Positions 41,858 through 50,407 of a DNA stretch of 64,000 nucleotides are shown here, one piece after another. This DNA is from Clostridiales bacterium (lineage in GTDB: Bacteria; Bacillota; Clostridia; Lachnospirales; Lachnospiraceae), in the NCBI GenBank assembly GCA_020859985.1, contig JAJBVD010000089.1, forward strand, positions 1 through 64,000, in the 5' to 3' direction. Position 1 is the first letter of the stretch, and the number at the start of each line of letters is the position of its first letter. The notes beneath the pieces are model-generated. The model worked only from the letters and a program-made list of their open reading frames with translations. It had not been told where the DNA came from and searched no databases. A program made the position numbers and the translations under genes.

Positions 41858-42931
41858 ATGAAACGAATTGGTCTGTTAACAAGTGGTGGTGACTGTCAGG
41901 CGCTGAACGCGACGATGCGCGGCGTGGTGAAAGGCCTCTCGAGCAATCTGGACGAGCTTGAGGTCTATGGTTTTATGAACGGCTACAAGGGGCTGATCTA
42001 CGGTGATTACCGCCTCCTGACATCAAAGGATTTTTCCGGTATCCTGACGAAGGGCGGCACCATTTTAGGTTCCTCCCGTCAGCCGTTTAAGCTGATGCGC
42101 GAGCCGGATGCGAAGGGACTGAACAAGGTCGAGGCAATGAAGCAGAATTATTACAAGCTGCGTCTGGACTGCCTCGTGATCCTGGGCGGCAATGGCACGC
42201 AGAAGACAGCGAATCTGCTGCGTGAGGAAGGCCTGAATATCATTCACCTTCCGAAGACGATCGACAATGATATTTTCGGCACCGACATGACTTTCGGCTT
42301 CTACAGCGCTGTAAATGTGGCGACGGACGCGATTGACCGCATCCATACGACGGCGGCTTCGCACAACCGCGTGTTTATCGTTGAGGTCATGGGCCACAAG
42401 GTTGGTTGGCTGACGCTGTATGCTGGACTTGCGGGCGGCGCGGATATCATTCTGATTCCGGAGATTCCGTACGACATCAAGAAGGTTGTGGCGGCGATCG
42501 ACAAGAGAACAAAGGCCGGCAAGGGCTTTACCGTGATCGCGGTAGCTGAAGGCGCGATTTCCAAGAAGGACGCGAAGCTCAGCAAGAAAGAGTATGCCGC
42601 GAAGCTTGAAAAGAGAGGCAACGCTTCCATCGCTCATGAGCTGGCGGATGAGATCAAGGCGGCGAACGGACCGGAGGTGCGCATTACGATTCCGGGTCAT
42701 ACACAGAGAGGCGGCAGCCCGTGCCCGTATGACCGTGTGCTTTCTACACGGATCGGCCTCAAGTGCGCGGAAATGATCCTCAACGATGAGTATGGCTACA
42801 TGGTCGGCATCGTGAACAACAAGATGAAGAAGGTGCCGCTCGGTGATGTGGCGGGCAAGCTGAAGACCGTTTCACCGAAGGACGAGATCATCAAAGAGGC
42901 GAAGCTGATGGATATTTGCTTTGGAGACTGA
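41858..42931 (+). CDS. pfkA: 6-phosphofructokinase
   Basis: Phosphorylates fructose 6-phosphate to fructose 1,6-bisphosphate. The 357-residue protein has LLTSGGDCQALNA, the nucleotide loop GGNGT (110-114), the catalytic PKTIDND (132-138) and the substrate segment VEVMGHKVGW. Using E. coli numbering, position 104 is Gly (as in ATP enzymes) while position 124 is Lys (as in pyrophosphate enzymes), and Asp103 is Asn. ATP is the likelier donor. ATG 41858 lies 10 bases after AAAAGGA; a GTG at 41849 is too close. Confidence 0.92.
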   Translation: MKRIGLLTSGGDCQALNATMRGVVKGLSSNLDELEVYGFMNGYKGLIYGDYRLLTSKDFSGILTKGGTILGSSRQPFKLMREPDAKGLNKVEAMKQNYYKLRLDCLVILGGNGTQKTANLLREEGLNIIHLPKTIDNDIFGTDMTFGFYSAVNVATDAIDRIHTTAASHNRVFIVEVMGHKVGWLTLYAGLAGGADIILIPEIPYDIKKVVAAIDKRTKAGKGFTVIAVAEGAISKKDAKLSKKEYAAKLEKRGNASIAHELADEIKAANGPEVRITIPGHTQRGGSPCPYDRVLSTRIGLKCAEMILNDEYGYMVGIVNNKMKKVPLGDVAGKLKTVSPKDEIIKEAKLMDICFGD

Positions 42932-43009
42932 TGCGGGGCAGATGGTGATGAAAGGCATCCCCATAGGAATGCAGGGTGATGCAGAATGGCAGCAATTCAT
43001 CTGGAAATA

Positions 43010-43110
43010 AAAAATATACGGAGCTCCCTGATCATGCACAGGGGGCTTCGATTCTATAAGTAGTTTTTTTATAAGAGGTTCTTTTATAAGCCCCCCTGTT
43101 TCTGATGAAG
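43010..43110 (+). other. Overlapping hairpins between pfkA and dnaX
   Basis: GCTCCCTG pairs with CAGGGGGC to form one hairpin, while ACAGGGGGCTT can instead pair with the AAGCCCCCCTGT near 43088-43099 (one bulged C). The two use the same strand and exclude each other; T runs follow both. They may terminate pfkA and act on dnaX. Confidence 0.35.
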
Positions 43111-43186
43111 GATGTATTAGGATGCAGGTTTGCTTTATATTTAAAACCATATTGCAGCATGGGACATGATGGGAGAAGAATCAGAC

Positions 43187-44938
43187 ATGAGTTACACGGC
43201 ATTATACCGGAAATTCCGTCCGGCTACCTTTGATGAGGTAAAAGGGCAGGAACATATTGTAAAGACTTTGAGAAATCAGATCCGGGCGGACCGCATGGGG
43301 CACGCCTATCTGTTCTGCGGAACGCGGGGTACCGGCAAGACTTCCGTGGCGAAGATTTTTGCGAAAGCGGTGAACTGCGAGCATCCCGTGGACGGCAATC
43401 CCTGCGGAGAATGTGCTTCCTGCCGCGCGATCGCGGCGGGAACGGCGATGAACGTGATTGAGATTGACGCCGCTTCCAACAATGGTGTGGACGATGTCCG
43501 TCAGATCCGCGAGGAGGTTTCCTATTCGCCGACAGAGGGACGTTTTAAAGTCTATATCATCGACGAGGTGCACATGCTCTCGAATGCTGCGTTCAATGCT
43601 CTTTTAAAAACGCTCGAAGAGCCGCCTTCCTATGTCATTTTTATTCTGGCAACGACAGAAGCGCAGAAGATACCGATCACCATCCTTTCCAGATGCCAGC
43701 GGTATGATTTCCGCCGGATCTCACAGGAGACGATTCTGGCAAGGCTGCAGGAGCTGATGGCTGAGGAACAGGTCGACGCAGAGGAAAAAGCGTTGCGCTA
43801 TGTTGCGAGAAAAGGCGACGGCTCGCTCCGAGATTCTTTAAGCCTTCTCGACCAGTGTATTGCCTTTTATATGGGAGAAACACTCACCTACGACCGTGTG
43901 CTGGAGGTGCTCGGCGCGGTGGATACCGATGTGTACAGTGACCTGCTGCGCAAAATCCTGCGCGGGGATCTGGCCGGGGCCATCCGCACGCTGGAGCAGC
44001 TGATCATGCAGGGCAGCGACCTGACGCAGTTCGTGAACGATTTTACCTGGTATATGCGCAACCTGATGCTGATGAAGGCTTCCGACGACATGGAGGAGGT
44101 ACTCGATGTCTCTGCCGAGAATCTGGCACAGCTTCGCGAAGAATCTGCCATGATCCGCAGCGACACGTTGATGCGCTACATCCGTATTTTTTCCGAACTG
44201 GCAAACTCTCTTCGAAACTCGACAAACAAGCGCGTACAGGTCGAGATGGCACTGATCAAATTGTGTCATCCGGAGACGGAGAGCGATGAGCTGTCGGTGC
44301 TTGAGAGGATTCGGAGAATTGAGAGAAAACTGGAAGAAGGAACATTTCTGCCGGATGGCGGCGCCGGCCAGACGGGAATGCCGGGGCCGGGCGCGGCTGG
44401 ATATGCCTCAAACGGTGCGGCCAGATATGGCACTGACGGTATGGGAGCGGGCGTCGAAGCAGGCGCAATGGGGCATGTCTCCGGGGGCAGAGCGGAAGGC
44501 GAAACAGGCTCTGGTGTAGCAAATAATGCTTCAGGCGCTGCAGCGCAGGCATACGGGGCAGCTTCTCTTGCGAAAGCAGCACCCGAAGACCTGAAAAAAG
44601 TCTGCGGAATGTGGAAAAACATCATCAGCGGCACAGACGGGATGTTCAAGATCGTCCTTTCTTCAGCAACGCCGAAGTACAATTCGCAGGACGAGAAAGA
44701 CGCAAAGCTCTATGTGGTCTTTGCAGATTTTCTGGGCGAGCGTTATCTGAATAATGCGGAGCGTAAACAGCAGCTGGAGCAGCTGATCGCGGAGCGGACA
44801 GGAAAACAAGTAGAAGTAAAATTTGTGCTGGCTGCGGACCAGGGAATCCAGCGAGGCACCCTTTCAAACATCGAGATTGACGAGATGGTGCGGGAGCAGG
44901 TGCATATGGATATTGAGATTGTGGAGGACGAAGAATAA
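43187..44938 (+). CDS. dnaX: DNA polymerase III subunit gamma/tau
   Basis: Clamp-loader ATPase of the replicase. The 583-residue protein begins MSYTALYRKFRPATF, has Walker A GTRGTGKTS (45-53), the zinc module with C64, C73, C76 and C79, and Walker B IIDEVHM. Domain III follows to about residue 370. Residues about 385-470 form a Gly/Ala-rich low-complexity linker before the C-terminal tau-like domain. ATG 43187 lies 8 bases after GGGAGAAG; ATG 43166 is seven codons upstream without a site. It abuts the convergent ykoC stop codon without any gap. Confidence 0.95.
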   Translation: MSYTALYRKFRPATFDEVKGQEHIVKTLRNQIRADRMGHAYLFCGTRGTGKTSVAKIFAKAVNCEHPVDGNPCGECASCRAIAAGTAMNVIEIDAASNNGVDDVRQIREEVSYSPTEGRFKVYIIDEVHMLSNAAFNALLKTLEEPPSYVIFILATTEAQKIPITILSRCQRYDFRRISQETILARLQELMAEEQVDAEEKALRYVARKGDGSLRDSLSLLDQCIAFYMGETLTYDRVLEVLGAVDTDVYSDLLRKILRGDLAGAIRTLEQLIMQGSDLTQFVNDFTWYMRNLMLMKASDDMEEVLDVSAENLAQLREESAMIRSDTLMRYIRIFSELANSLRNSTNKRVQVEMALIKLCHPETESDELSVLERIRRIERKLEEGTFLPDGGAGQTGMPGPGAAGYASNGAARYGTDGMGAGVEAGAMGHVSGGRAEGETGSGVANNASGAAAQAYGAASLAKAAPEDLKKVCGMWKNIISGTDGMFKIVLSSATPKYNSQDEKDAKLYVVFADFLGERYLNNAERKQQLEQLIAERTGKQVEVKFVLAADQGIQRGTLSNIEIDEMVREQVHMDIEIVEDEE

Positions 44939-45682
44939 TCAGTAACGCAGCAAAAGCATCCCCGTCACAATAGCGCCGATACTCCCGAGAGAGCAGGCCA
45001 GATCATACCAGTGGATTTTTGGGACGGAATAATATGTTCGCTCTGCGTCGCCGCAAAAACCTTTGGACTCCATGGCCATGGCAACGCTTTCTGACCAGCG
45101 GATGCTGTTGACCAGCATGGTAAAGATCGGCTTCAGGGAGTACCAGTGTACCCGCATCCCTCTGGTGCGAAAGGCCAGCTTTACATTGGAAAATTCGCGC
45201 GTCATCGTCGGCATCAGGTGGATAGCGGCAAGAATGCCGTAGGCAAACCGGGGCGGAAGATGGCACTGGTGCATCAGACTGGAGATGAAAAATTCACCGT
45301 CTGTGGACAGCGCGAACAGGATTCCCAGTCCCGCATAGGCAAGGAGTCTTGTGGAAAGCTGCATGGCGGTGTACAGGTTCGTGGACATGGCGGCGCGGAC
45401 CGCATAGGGAACGGCGGAGAGGCTTTCCAGCTCCGTCACGTTGATGCTGCTTCCTCTGGCGTAATAAAGTCCGGTGACAAACAGGCCGAAAGCGGCAATA
45501 AAGGCCGGGATCAGAATGGTCAGCACCTGTTTCATCCGCGCATTGGAAAAGAACGTGAGCAGAAACAGGGAGACGAGAAACACTGTGACATTTAAGCTTA
45601 CCAGATACTGAACCGATAAGAGGATGACGCAGACCAGTACGGTGATCATTTTCACGGATGGATTTAGCTTTTCCAGCTTCAT
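44939..45682 (-). CDS. ykoC: ECF transporter transmembrane protein YkoC (EcfT)
   Basis: The 247-residue membrane coupling subunit of an energy-coupling-factor importer. It has about five or six helices and the EcfT coupling motifs, here AFRTRGMRVH and AMAMESKGFCG, which contact the ATPase subunit. Last gene of the ykoFEDC-type operon; its start overlaps ykoD by 4 bases. Confidence 0.88.
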   Translation of the reverse strand: MKLEKLNPSVKMITVLVCVILLSVQYLVSLNVTVFLVSLFLLTFFSNARMKQVLTILIPAFIAAFGLFVTGLYYARGSSINVTELESLSAVPYAVRAAMSTNLYTAMQLSTRLLAYAGLGILFALSTDGEFFISSLMHQCHLPPRFAYGILAAIHLMPTMTREFSNVKLAFRTRGMRVHWYSLKPIFTMLVNSIRWSESVAMAMESKGFCGDAERTYYSVPKIHWYDLACSLGSIGAIVTGMLLLRY

Positions 45683-47238
45683 GATGTGCGCCTCCCTTCC
45701 ACAAGTCTCTGTCCTTGCAATTGATAAATTTTATCTGCCCACACTTCGGCCAGTTCCTGATCATGCGTGATGAAAATGACGGTCAGCCCGTCATCCTTCA
45801 CCTTCCGGCTCAGCTGATCCATGATAGCCATCGTGGAGCGGTAATCCTGCCCGTAGGTAGGTTCATCCAGAAAGAGGATCTGCTGCTGGCCGGCCAGGAT
45901 AGAGAGCACGGCCAGACGGCGCTGCTGCCCCTGGCTGAGCATATAGGGAGAGTAGCGGTGGTAGCGCTCCAGTCCGTATTCCTTCAGGAGTGCGAGCGCC
46001 TGTTTCTCGCACTGCTCGTCAGAAAGGTCTTTGTTCCAGATACGGATACTGCTTTTTACCTCTTCGGTGACGTTCTGGGTGATGAACTGATTGCCGGGGT
46101 TCTGGAAAACAATACCCGCTTTGGCGAACAGTTCTTTTTTCTTTATCCGGGAAAGGTCCGTCCCGTCAATCAGAATGCTTCCCTCGTAGGGATGCTGCTT
46201 TAATACAGAAAGAAACGTCGTCGTCTTGCCGCTGCCGCTTGGCCCGAGAACCGCGGTCATGGCTCCCTTCGGGAAGTCTGCGTCCACGTGGGAGAGCAGG
46301 TACTGGCGAAAGCGCGAAGCTCGAGCATCGGATGTCCGGAGAATGGACAAATCCCGGAAGGAGACAGCGGCCGGCTTTTGATCCTGCTGTGTGGAAGGCC
46401 CAGAATTATAAGAAGCAGCGGTCTCTGACTTATGGCCTGCAGCGGCATCGGCCATGAAAAAGCTTCGCTGCGATGCAGTCCGCCCCGGATAGTACAGCCC
46501 TTCCTGCTCAAAAAGAGGATAAAACTTTTCCAGCTGATCCGGGTGGATACTGCGCTGCAGCACCTTTCCGCCTTCACCGAGCACGATGATTTCATCCGCC
46601 GCATCCGCCCAGTGCCCGAGCTGATGGTCAATGGCGATGATAGTACGTCCATGTTGTTTTAATTTAAGGAGCAGGGCAATGAGTTCGGTCACGGACCTGC
46701 TGTCAATGTTGGCAAAAGCCTCATCTAGAAGAATACATTTGCTTTCCATCACATAGAGGCAGCAGAGGGCTGCCTTCTGTTTTTCCCCGCCGGAGAGAGT
46801 GACCAGCTTCTGGTCCAGCAGCGCTTCCATCCCCAGCGTGCGGGCAGCGCTTTCAATCCGGCGGTCCATTTCTTCCTTTGGCACGCAGATGTTTTCCATG
46901 CAAAACTGCATCTCGCGGCGCAGCGTGTCCATGCAGAACTGCAGATCCGGATTCTGAAACAGCATTGTCAGGTACGCCGCGCGCTCCTGCTGGTTCATGG
47001 CGCTGACCGGATGGCCGTACAGCTCGATCGTGCCGGATTCCAGAAAACCGCCGTTTTCCGGGTAGAGACCAGCAAGAACAGCGGCGAGGGTACTTTTCCC
47101 GCAGCCGCTGCTTCCCATCAGGACCGTGATGCCTCCCTCCTCGATATCGAGGGAGACATGGTCCAGAATATTTCGTTTTCCCGATTCGACATAGCGGAAC
47201 ACCACATCGGAAAGGTGTATGGCGATGGAAGGAGTCAT
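45679..47238 (-). CDS. ykoD: ECF transporter ATP-binding protein YkoD (two ABC domains)
   Basis: A 519-residue fused double ABC ATPase that powers the importer. The first cassette has Walker A GSSGCGKST and signature LSGGEKQKA; the second has GPSGSGKTT and LSQGQQRRLA. Both are complete with Walker B aspartate-glutamate (ILLDEAFAN and LFLDEPTYG). A low-complexity link lies near residues 265-295. It pairs with YkoC and the substrate-binding YkoE. Confidence 0.92.
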   Translation of the reverse strand: MTPSIAIHLSDVVFRYVESGKRNILDHVSLDIEEGGITVLMGSSGCGKSTLAAVLAGLYPENGGFLESGTIELYGHPVSAMNQQERAAYLTMLFQNPDLQFCMDTLRREMQFCMENICVPKEEMDRRIESAARTLGMEALLDQKLVTLSGGEKQKAALCCLYVMESKCILLDEAFANIDSRSVTELIALLLKLKQHGRTIIAIDHQLGHWADAADEIIVLGEGGKVLQRSIHPDQLEKFYPLFEQEGLYYPGRTASQRSFFMADAAAGHKSETAASYNSGPSTQQDQKPAAVSFRDLSILRTSDARASRFRQYLLSHVDADFPKGAMTAVLGPSGSGKTTTFLSVLKQHPYEGSILIDGTDLSRIKKKELFAKAGIVFQNPGNQFITQNVTEEVKSSIRIWNKDLSDEQCEKQALALLKEYGLERYHRYSPYMLSQGQQRRLAVLSILAGQQQILFLDEPTYGQDYRSTMAIMDQLSRKVKDDGLTVIFITHDQELAEVWADKIYQLQGQRLVEGRRTS

Positions 47239-47241
47239 CCT

Positions 47242-47838
47242 TTAATCCTCCAGATCCTGTGCGGTATCCTGGCCGATGGCATATCCCTTTAATACGCCTG
47301 CTTTCGCGAGGCGGTCTGCCAGAATCCGGGTCACAAAACCGTCGATGACGATGGCGCTGATGATGCGGACAACAAGCATCAGGGCAAGCACCGGAACCGC
47401 GATCAGATTGTAGCCGCTGATGATCAGGTTGTAAATAAGAGTCAGGATGGAGCAGATTACCGCGCCCTCGACCATAGTAGCCGTGTCGAATTTTTTGTAT
47501 TTTTTCAGGGCAAAGATCAGCTCAAAGCCTACGCCCTGTACGAGACCGGAAAGGATGATGATCGGTCCGAAATAATTGCCGAGCAGGCATTCAATGATGG
47601 CTGCCAGCATTTCCGCCACAATGCCCGTGCCAGGCTTTCTCATGACATAGATGCCGAACGCGCCGGCCATAAAGTAGACGCCGTAGAACGGCTCATAGCC
47701 CAGGGACGGCATGCCGACCGGGGTGAGGATTCCGTAGAGGATGCCGCCCGCATAGGTGCAGCCCAGGAAAATGATGCCGAATAAGATCGCGCATACCGCG
47801 ATCATCAGAATGTCTTTTAATTTCCACTGAAAGTCCAT
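47242..47838 (-). CDS. ykoE: ECF transporter substrate-binding component YkoE
   Basis: A 198-residue membrane S component with about five or six helices (LKDILMIAVCAILFGIIFLG, the GIYVMRKPGTG loop, LGNYFGPIIILSGLVQG). The YkoE family imports a thiamine precursor such as hydroxymethylpyrimidine, and the TPP riboswitch upstream supports that. It ends 3 bases before ykoD and is separated from ykoF by a 173-base gap holding a tandem repeat. Confidence 0.88.
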   Translation of the reverse strand: MDFQWKLKDILMIAVCAILFGIIFLGCTYAGGILYGILTPVGMPSLGYEPFYGVYFMAGAFGIYVMRKPGTGIVAEMLAAIIECLLGNYFGPIIILSGLVQGVGFELIFALKKYKKFDTATMVEGAVICSILTLIYNLIISGYNLIAVPVLALMLVVRIISAIVIDGFVTRILADRLAKAGVLKGYAIGQDTAQDLED

Positions 47839-47890
47839 ATGATTTTTCTCCCTCGTATGTATTGTTGTTTTATGCAGAGCCGGTCAATGT

Positions 47891-47978
47891 GTTTTGCGGC
47901 TGATGCCGCACCCGGTTCGGTTATGTAGTCTGCGGTTTTGCGGCTGATGCCGCACCCAGTTCGGTTATGTAGTCCGCA
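47891..47978. repeat. Tandem 44-bp repeat, two copies
   Basis: Units 47891-47934 and 47935-47978 are about 93% identical; a third begins with GTTTTG. Each contains the hairpin TGCGGC-TGAT-GCCGCA followed by a GTTCGGTTATGTAGTC segment. It sits between ykoF and ykoE. Confidence 0.75.
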
Positions 47979-48011
47979 GTTTTGAGTCGGGGGCTGCGGC
48001 AGTGACTGGCG

Positions 48012-48650
48012 TCATGCCGTCGGACTGTTTACAGACAGCGTGACTTCAAAAATATAGTGGCTGAGATTCTTCCCGCAGTATTCATTTACATAATGAATGT
48101 AAGAGAACAGGTCCTGCACATCGCAGCGTAAGATCGTGCAGTAATGGGAAGACGCCTCGTAAATGCCCAGGTCGATTGCATGGTTGACGACCGCGGCGAT
48201 GTATTCCATATAATTGGGAATGCCCATCGGGTAGAGCGAAATCTTGCAGGCAACCGGAAAATGGATATCCTTCATGGCTGCCTCGTTGACCGGCACGTTG
48301 TCCTCCGCCATCAGGCAGTCCGCGTCCGTATCGCCGGGACAGCCTTTAGAAAAAGTGGCCTCCATGGTCATATGTACGCCTTCCCGGTAAGCATGCACGA
48401 AGCAGGCCTTCACCGCGTCCTCCACATGGATCTGCCGCCCACGGTAGACCGTAGAGAGACTGTCCGTCATCTTCCACACCTTGCTGGTGTCGACCTTGCC
48501 GATGGCGCCAAGAATCACATTGATAAAGTCGTCGCACATGGGAGAGATGGAAAACCGGCAGCCGGTAATGGCGCGGGACGCCTCGGTGCCGCCGCAGCCG
48601 CAACCGCAGCCACAGCTTTGTCCATAAGTGACGTATTGCTTTTCAGACAT
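48012..48650 (-). CDS. ykoF: Thiamine/HMP-binding protein YkoF
   Basis: A 212-residue cytoplasmic protein of the YkoF family, which binds thiamine or its pyrimidine moiety. The two tandem ferredoxin-like halves are visible (GCRFSISPMCDDFINVILGAIGK and CKISLYPMGIPNYMEYIAAVV). The N-terminus carries an unusual GQSCGCGCGCGG run that could bind metal. First gene of the ykoFEDC operon. Its AGGAGG ribosome site is part of a terminator hairpin (see 48651-48687), tying it to the TPP riboswitch. Confidence 0.88.
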   Translation of the reverse strand: MSEKQYVTYGQSCGCGCGCGGTEASRAITGCRFSISPMCDDFINVILGAIGKVDTSKVWKMTDSLSTVYRGRQIHVEDAVKACFVHAYREGVHMTMEATFSKGCPGDTDADCLMAEDNVPVNEAAMKDIHFPVACKISLYPMGIPNYMEYIAAVVNHAIDLGIYEASSHYCTILRCDVQDLFSYIHYVNEYCGKNLSHYIFEVTLSVNSPTA

Positions 48651-48687
48651 AAAAAAAACCTCCTGTCAAATCAGATTTGTCCAGGAG
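48651..48687 (-). terminator. TPP riboswitch terminator overlapping the ykoF ribosome site
   Basis: On the minus strand CTCCTG pairs with CAGGAG (closing positions 48660-48665 and 48682-48687) with an inner CAAAT/ATTTG stem. It is followed by GG, eight T and then the ykoF ATG. The 3-prime stem contains the AGGAGG ribosome site, so the same hairpin can end transcription and hide the site. Confidence 0.7.
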
Positions 48688-48744
48688 TTGATCATCAACA
48701 GGCGCGTTCCTGCTGCAGGGTAAGTGCAGGTAAATGCGGCATAT

Positions 48745-48787
48745 GTAATTATACAGGTACTTTAAAGGTACGGAACAGTTATATTAC
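48745..48787. repeat. Divergent copy of the GTAAC...GTTAC repeat
   Basis: GTAATTATACAGGTAC and its mirror GGTACGGAACAGTTATATTAC around a GGTACTTTAAAGGTAC centre. It lies in the leader between the TPP aptamer and the terminator hairpin. Confidence 0.45.
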
Positions 48788-48790
48788 ACA

Positions 48791-48866
48791 GTCACTTTCT
48801 ACGCTGATATTACTCAGATCAGATACAACGGGTCAATCATCTCAGTCTTTCGACACCCCGGGACTG
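48791..48866 (-). promoter_or_regulatory. TPP (THI-box) riboswitch
   Basis: On the minus strand the leader shows the THI-box order: GCAGTCCCGGGGTG, ACTGAGATGATTGACCC, then TCTGATCTGAGTAATATCAG and CGTAGAAAGT. CTGAGA, GACCC and the TCTGATC-GTAAT-CAGCG segments are the conserved pyrimidine- and pyrophosphate-binding parts. It controls ykoFEDC, consistent with uptake of a thiamine precursor. Confidence 0.92.
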
Positions 48867-48871
48867 CAATC

Positions 48872-48899
48872 AGTATAACATGGCAGGTGGTTTTGTCAA
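48872..48899 (-). promoter_or_regulatory. Promoter of ykoFEDC
   Basis: Minus-strand TTGACA (48899-48894), 16-bp spacer, TATACT (48877-48872), placing the transcription start just before the TPP aptamer. Confidence 0.75.
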
Positions 48900-48944
48900 G
48901 GGACAAATCCCATGCATGAAGATGCATTTAAATGGGGAGGAATC

Positions 48945-48975
48945 GTTACATTCATTGCGCATCTGTGAATGTAAC
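48945..48975. repeat. Dispersed GTTAC...GTAAC hairpin, copy 2
   Basis: Perfect 10-bp arms GTTACATTCA (48945-48954) and TGAATGTAAC (48966-48975) around TTGCGCATCTG. It matches the hairpin at 6762-6793 in arms and in the GCGCA loop. Confidence 0.6.
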
Positions 48976-49012
48976 CGCTGTCGGCGAATGCGTTTTGCCG
49001 ATAACACATTCA

Positions 49013-50242
49013 TCAGGACAGCAGCCAGTCAATCAGGTATAAGGACTTAATGCCGTCGTAGGAATTAATATAGCTTCGGTCCATCGACAGTATGATTTTC
49101 TCATAATTATCCGGTATCATGCGTAGTGGTCTTAACTCACGTTCACGGGTTTCCGGAGACTGCATGCTTTCCGTTACCTGGATATATAGCTTATCGTTCG
49201 GCTTTTCCGCGACAAAATCAACCTCTGTTTCTCCGACTTTACCGATATAGACACGATAGTCACGGCGTATCAGCTCCAAAAAAACGATATTTTCAATAAT
49301 ATGTCCCCGGTCAGCGTCACGATAACCGAGCAGCATATTGCGGAAGCCCATATCGACGATGTAGTTTTTGCCCAATGTTTTCAAAAACTGTTTGCCTTTT
49401 ACATCATATCTGCCTACAGAGTAAAAAACAAAAGCGCTGCGCAGCATGGAAATATATTTTTCTACCGTTTTGCCGGCAACATTTTTTCCCTTACCAGTCC
49501 GGATGTCGCCTTCATTGGACAGGACATTGCCAATGCTGTTTGGAGAAGAGATACTGCCAATGTTAGAGCAGAGAAACAGCATGATTTTCTGCAGTATTTC
49601 CTGATCGGTCTGGCTGTTGCGCTGAAGAATATCTCTTAATACAACAGTAGAATAAATGCCTTCCAGAGCCTGATTGCTTCTTGCTTCGTTGAAATGGTAT
49701 TCTCTCAGAACCGGCATACCGCCGAACTGCAGGTATCGCTGGAATTTTTCTTCTAAAGAGACTGAGGATTCGAATTCATAAAAAGCCAGAAACTCTTTAA
49801 ATGACAGCGGCAGCATGCGTACTTCTACATATCTGCCGGAAAGCAGTGTGGAAAACTCTGTGGAAAGCAAATACGCATTTGAACCGGTGATGTAAATATC
49901 CACATCAAAGTCGAGCCGGAACGATTCGATAGCCTTTTCCCAGTGTTCTACAGCCTGAAGTTCATCAAAGATCAGATAGGTCTTTCCTGACTTTGGTATA
50001 CGCTCGCTGACATAATCATAGAATGCAAGGTAATCAGAAAGTGTCCGATAACGCAGAGATTCCATATTCATATGAAGGATGTTGGTTTCGGCGACTCCAG
50101 TATTAGACAAGTATTGATGAAACAGATCCAGCAGTGAGGATTTTCCGCATCGCCGGATACCTGTGACAATTTTTACCAGATCTACATCTTTATTTTGAAC
50201 GAGCTGTTCTAAATACTCCGGACGGTTGATCAGTTCTGCCAT
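49013..50242 (-). CDS. ATP-binding protein with DUF4143
   Basis: A 409-residue AAA-type ATPase with C-terminal DUF4143, a large family in anaerobes without a firm function, present in many copies per genome. It has Walker A TGIRRCGKSSLL near residue 26 and Walker B YLIFDELQ. The middle has GSNAYLLSTEFSTLLSGRYV, and the C-terminal nuclease-like segment includes GKVGETEVDFVAEK. GAGGTAC lies before the ATG. The upstream region holds paired palindromes and a promoter, suggesting autoregulation. Confidence 0.85.
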   Translation of the reverse strand: MAELINRPEYLEQLVQNKDVDLVKIVTGIRRCGKSSLLDLFHQYLSNTGVAETNILHMNMESLRYRTLSDYLAFYDYVSERIPKSGKTYLIFDELQAVEHWEKAIESFRLDFDVDIYITGSNAYLLSTEFSTLLSGRYVEVRMLPLSFKEFLAFYEFESSVSLEEKFQRYLQFGGMPVLREYHFNEARSNQALEGIYSTVVLRDILQRNSQTDQEILQKIMLFLCSNIGSISSPNSIGNVLSNEGDIRTGKGKNVAGKTVEKYISMLRSAFVFYSVGRYDVKGKQFLKTLGKNYIVDMGFRNMLLGYRDADRGHIIENIVFLELIRRDYRVYIGKVGETEVDFVAEKPNDKLYIQVTESMQSPETRERELRPLRMIPDNYEKIILSMDRSYINSYDGIKSLYLIDWLLS

Positions 50243-50311
50243 GGTGTACCTCCTGGTATCATAATTCCTGTAACGATTCAGGGATTTTTCAGTTATTAAA
50301 GCTTATTTATA

Positions 50312-50339
50312 AGTTTACTCAAAAATCAGGATAAGTCAA
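50312..50339 (-). promoter_or_regulatory. Possible promoter of the DUF4143 ATPase gene
   Basis: Minus-strand TTGACT (50339-50334), 16-bp spacer, TAAACT (50317-50312). It is bordered upstream by the palindrome at 50341. Confidence 0.5.
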
Positions 50340-50340
50340 T

Positions 50341-50407
50341 AGTTTTCGACTTGCAAGTCAGAAACTATAAAAAAATCAAAGTTTTCGAAATACAAAGTCG
50401 GAAATTT
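50341..50407. promoter_or_regulatory. Two operator-like palindromes
   Basis: 50341-50366 is a 26-bp palindrome with 22 of 26 matching bases (AGTTTTCGACTTG / CAAGTCAGAAACT). 50380-50407 is a related, weaker copy beginning AGTTTTCGA and containing AAAGTCGGAAA. Both lie just upstream of the -35 of the ATPase gene. Confidence 0.45.

Noticed and set aside
42932-43186. SRP (4.5S-like) RNA upstream of dnaX
   Set aside because: This RNA often lies near dnaX in Firmicutes, but the conserved GGAA/AGCA loop and long stem are not visible.
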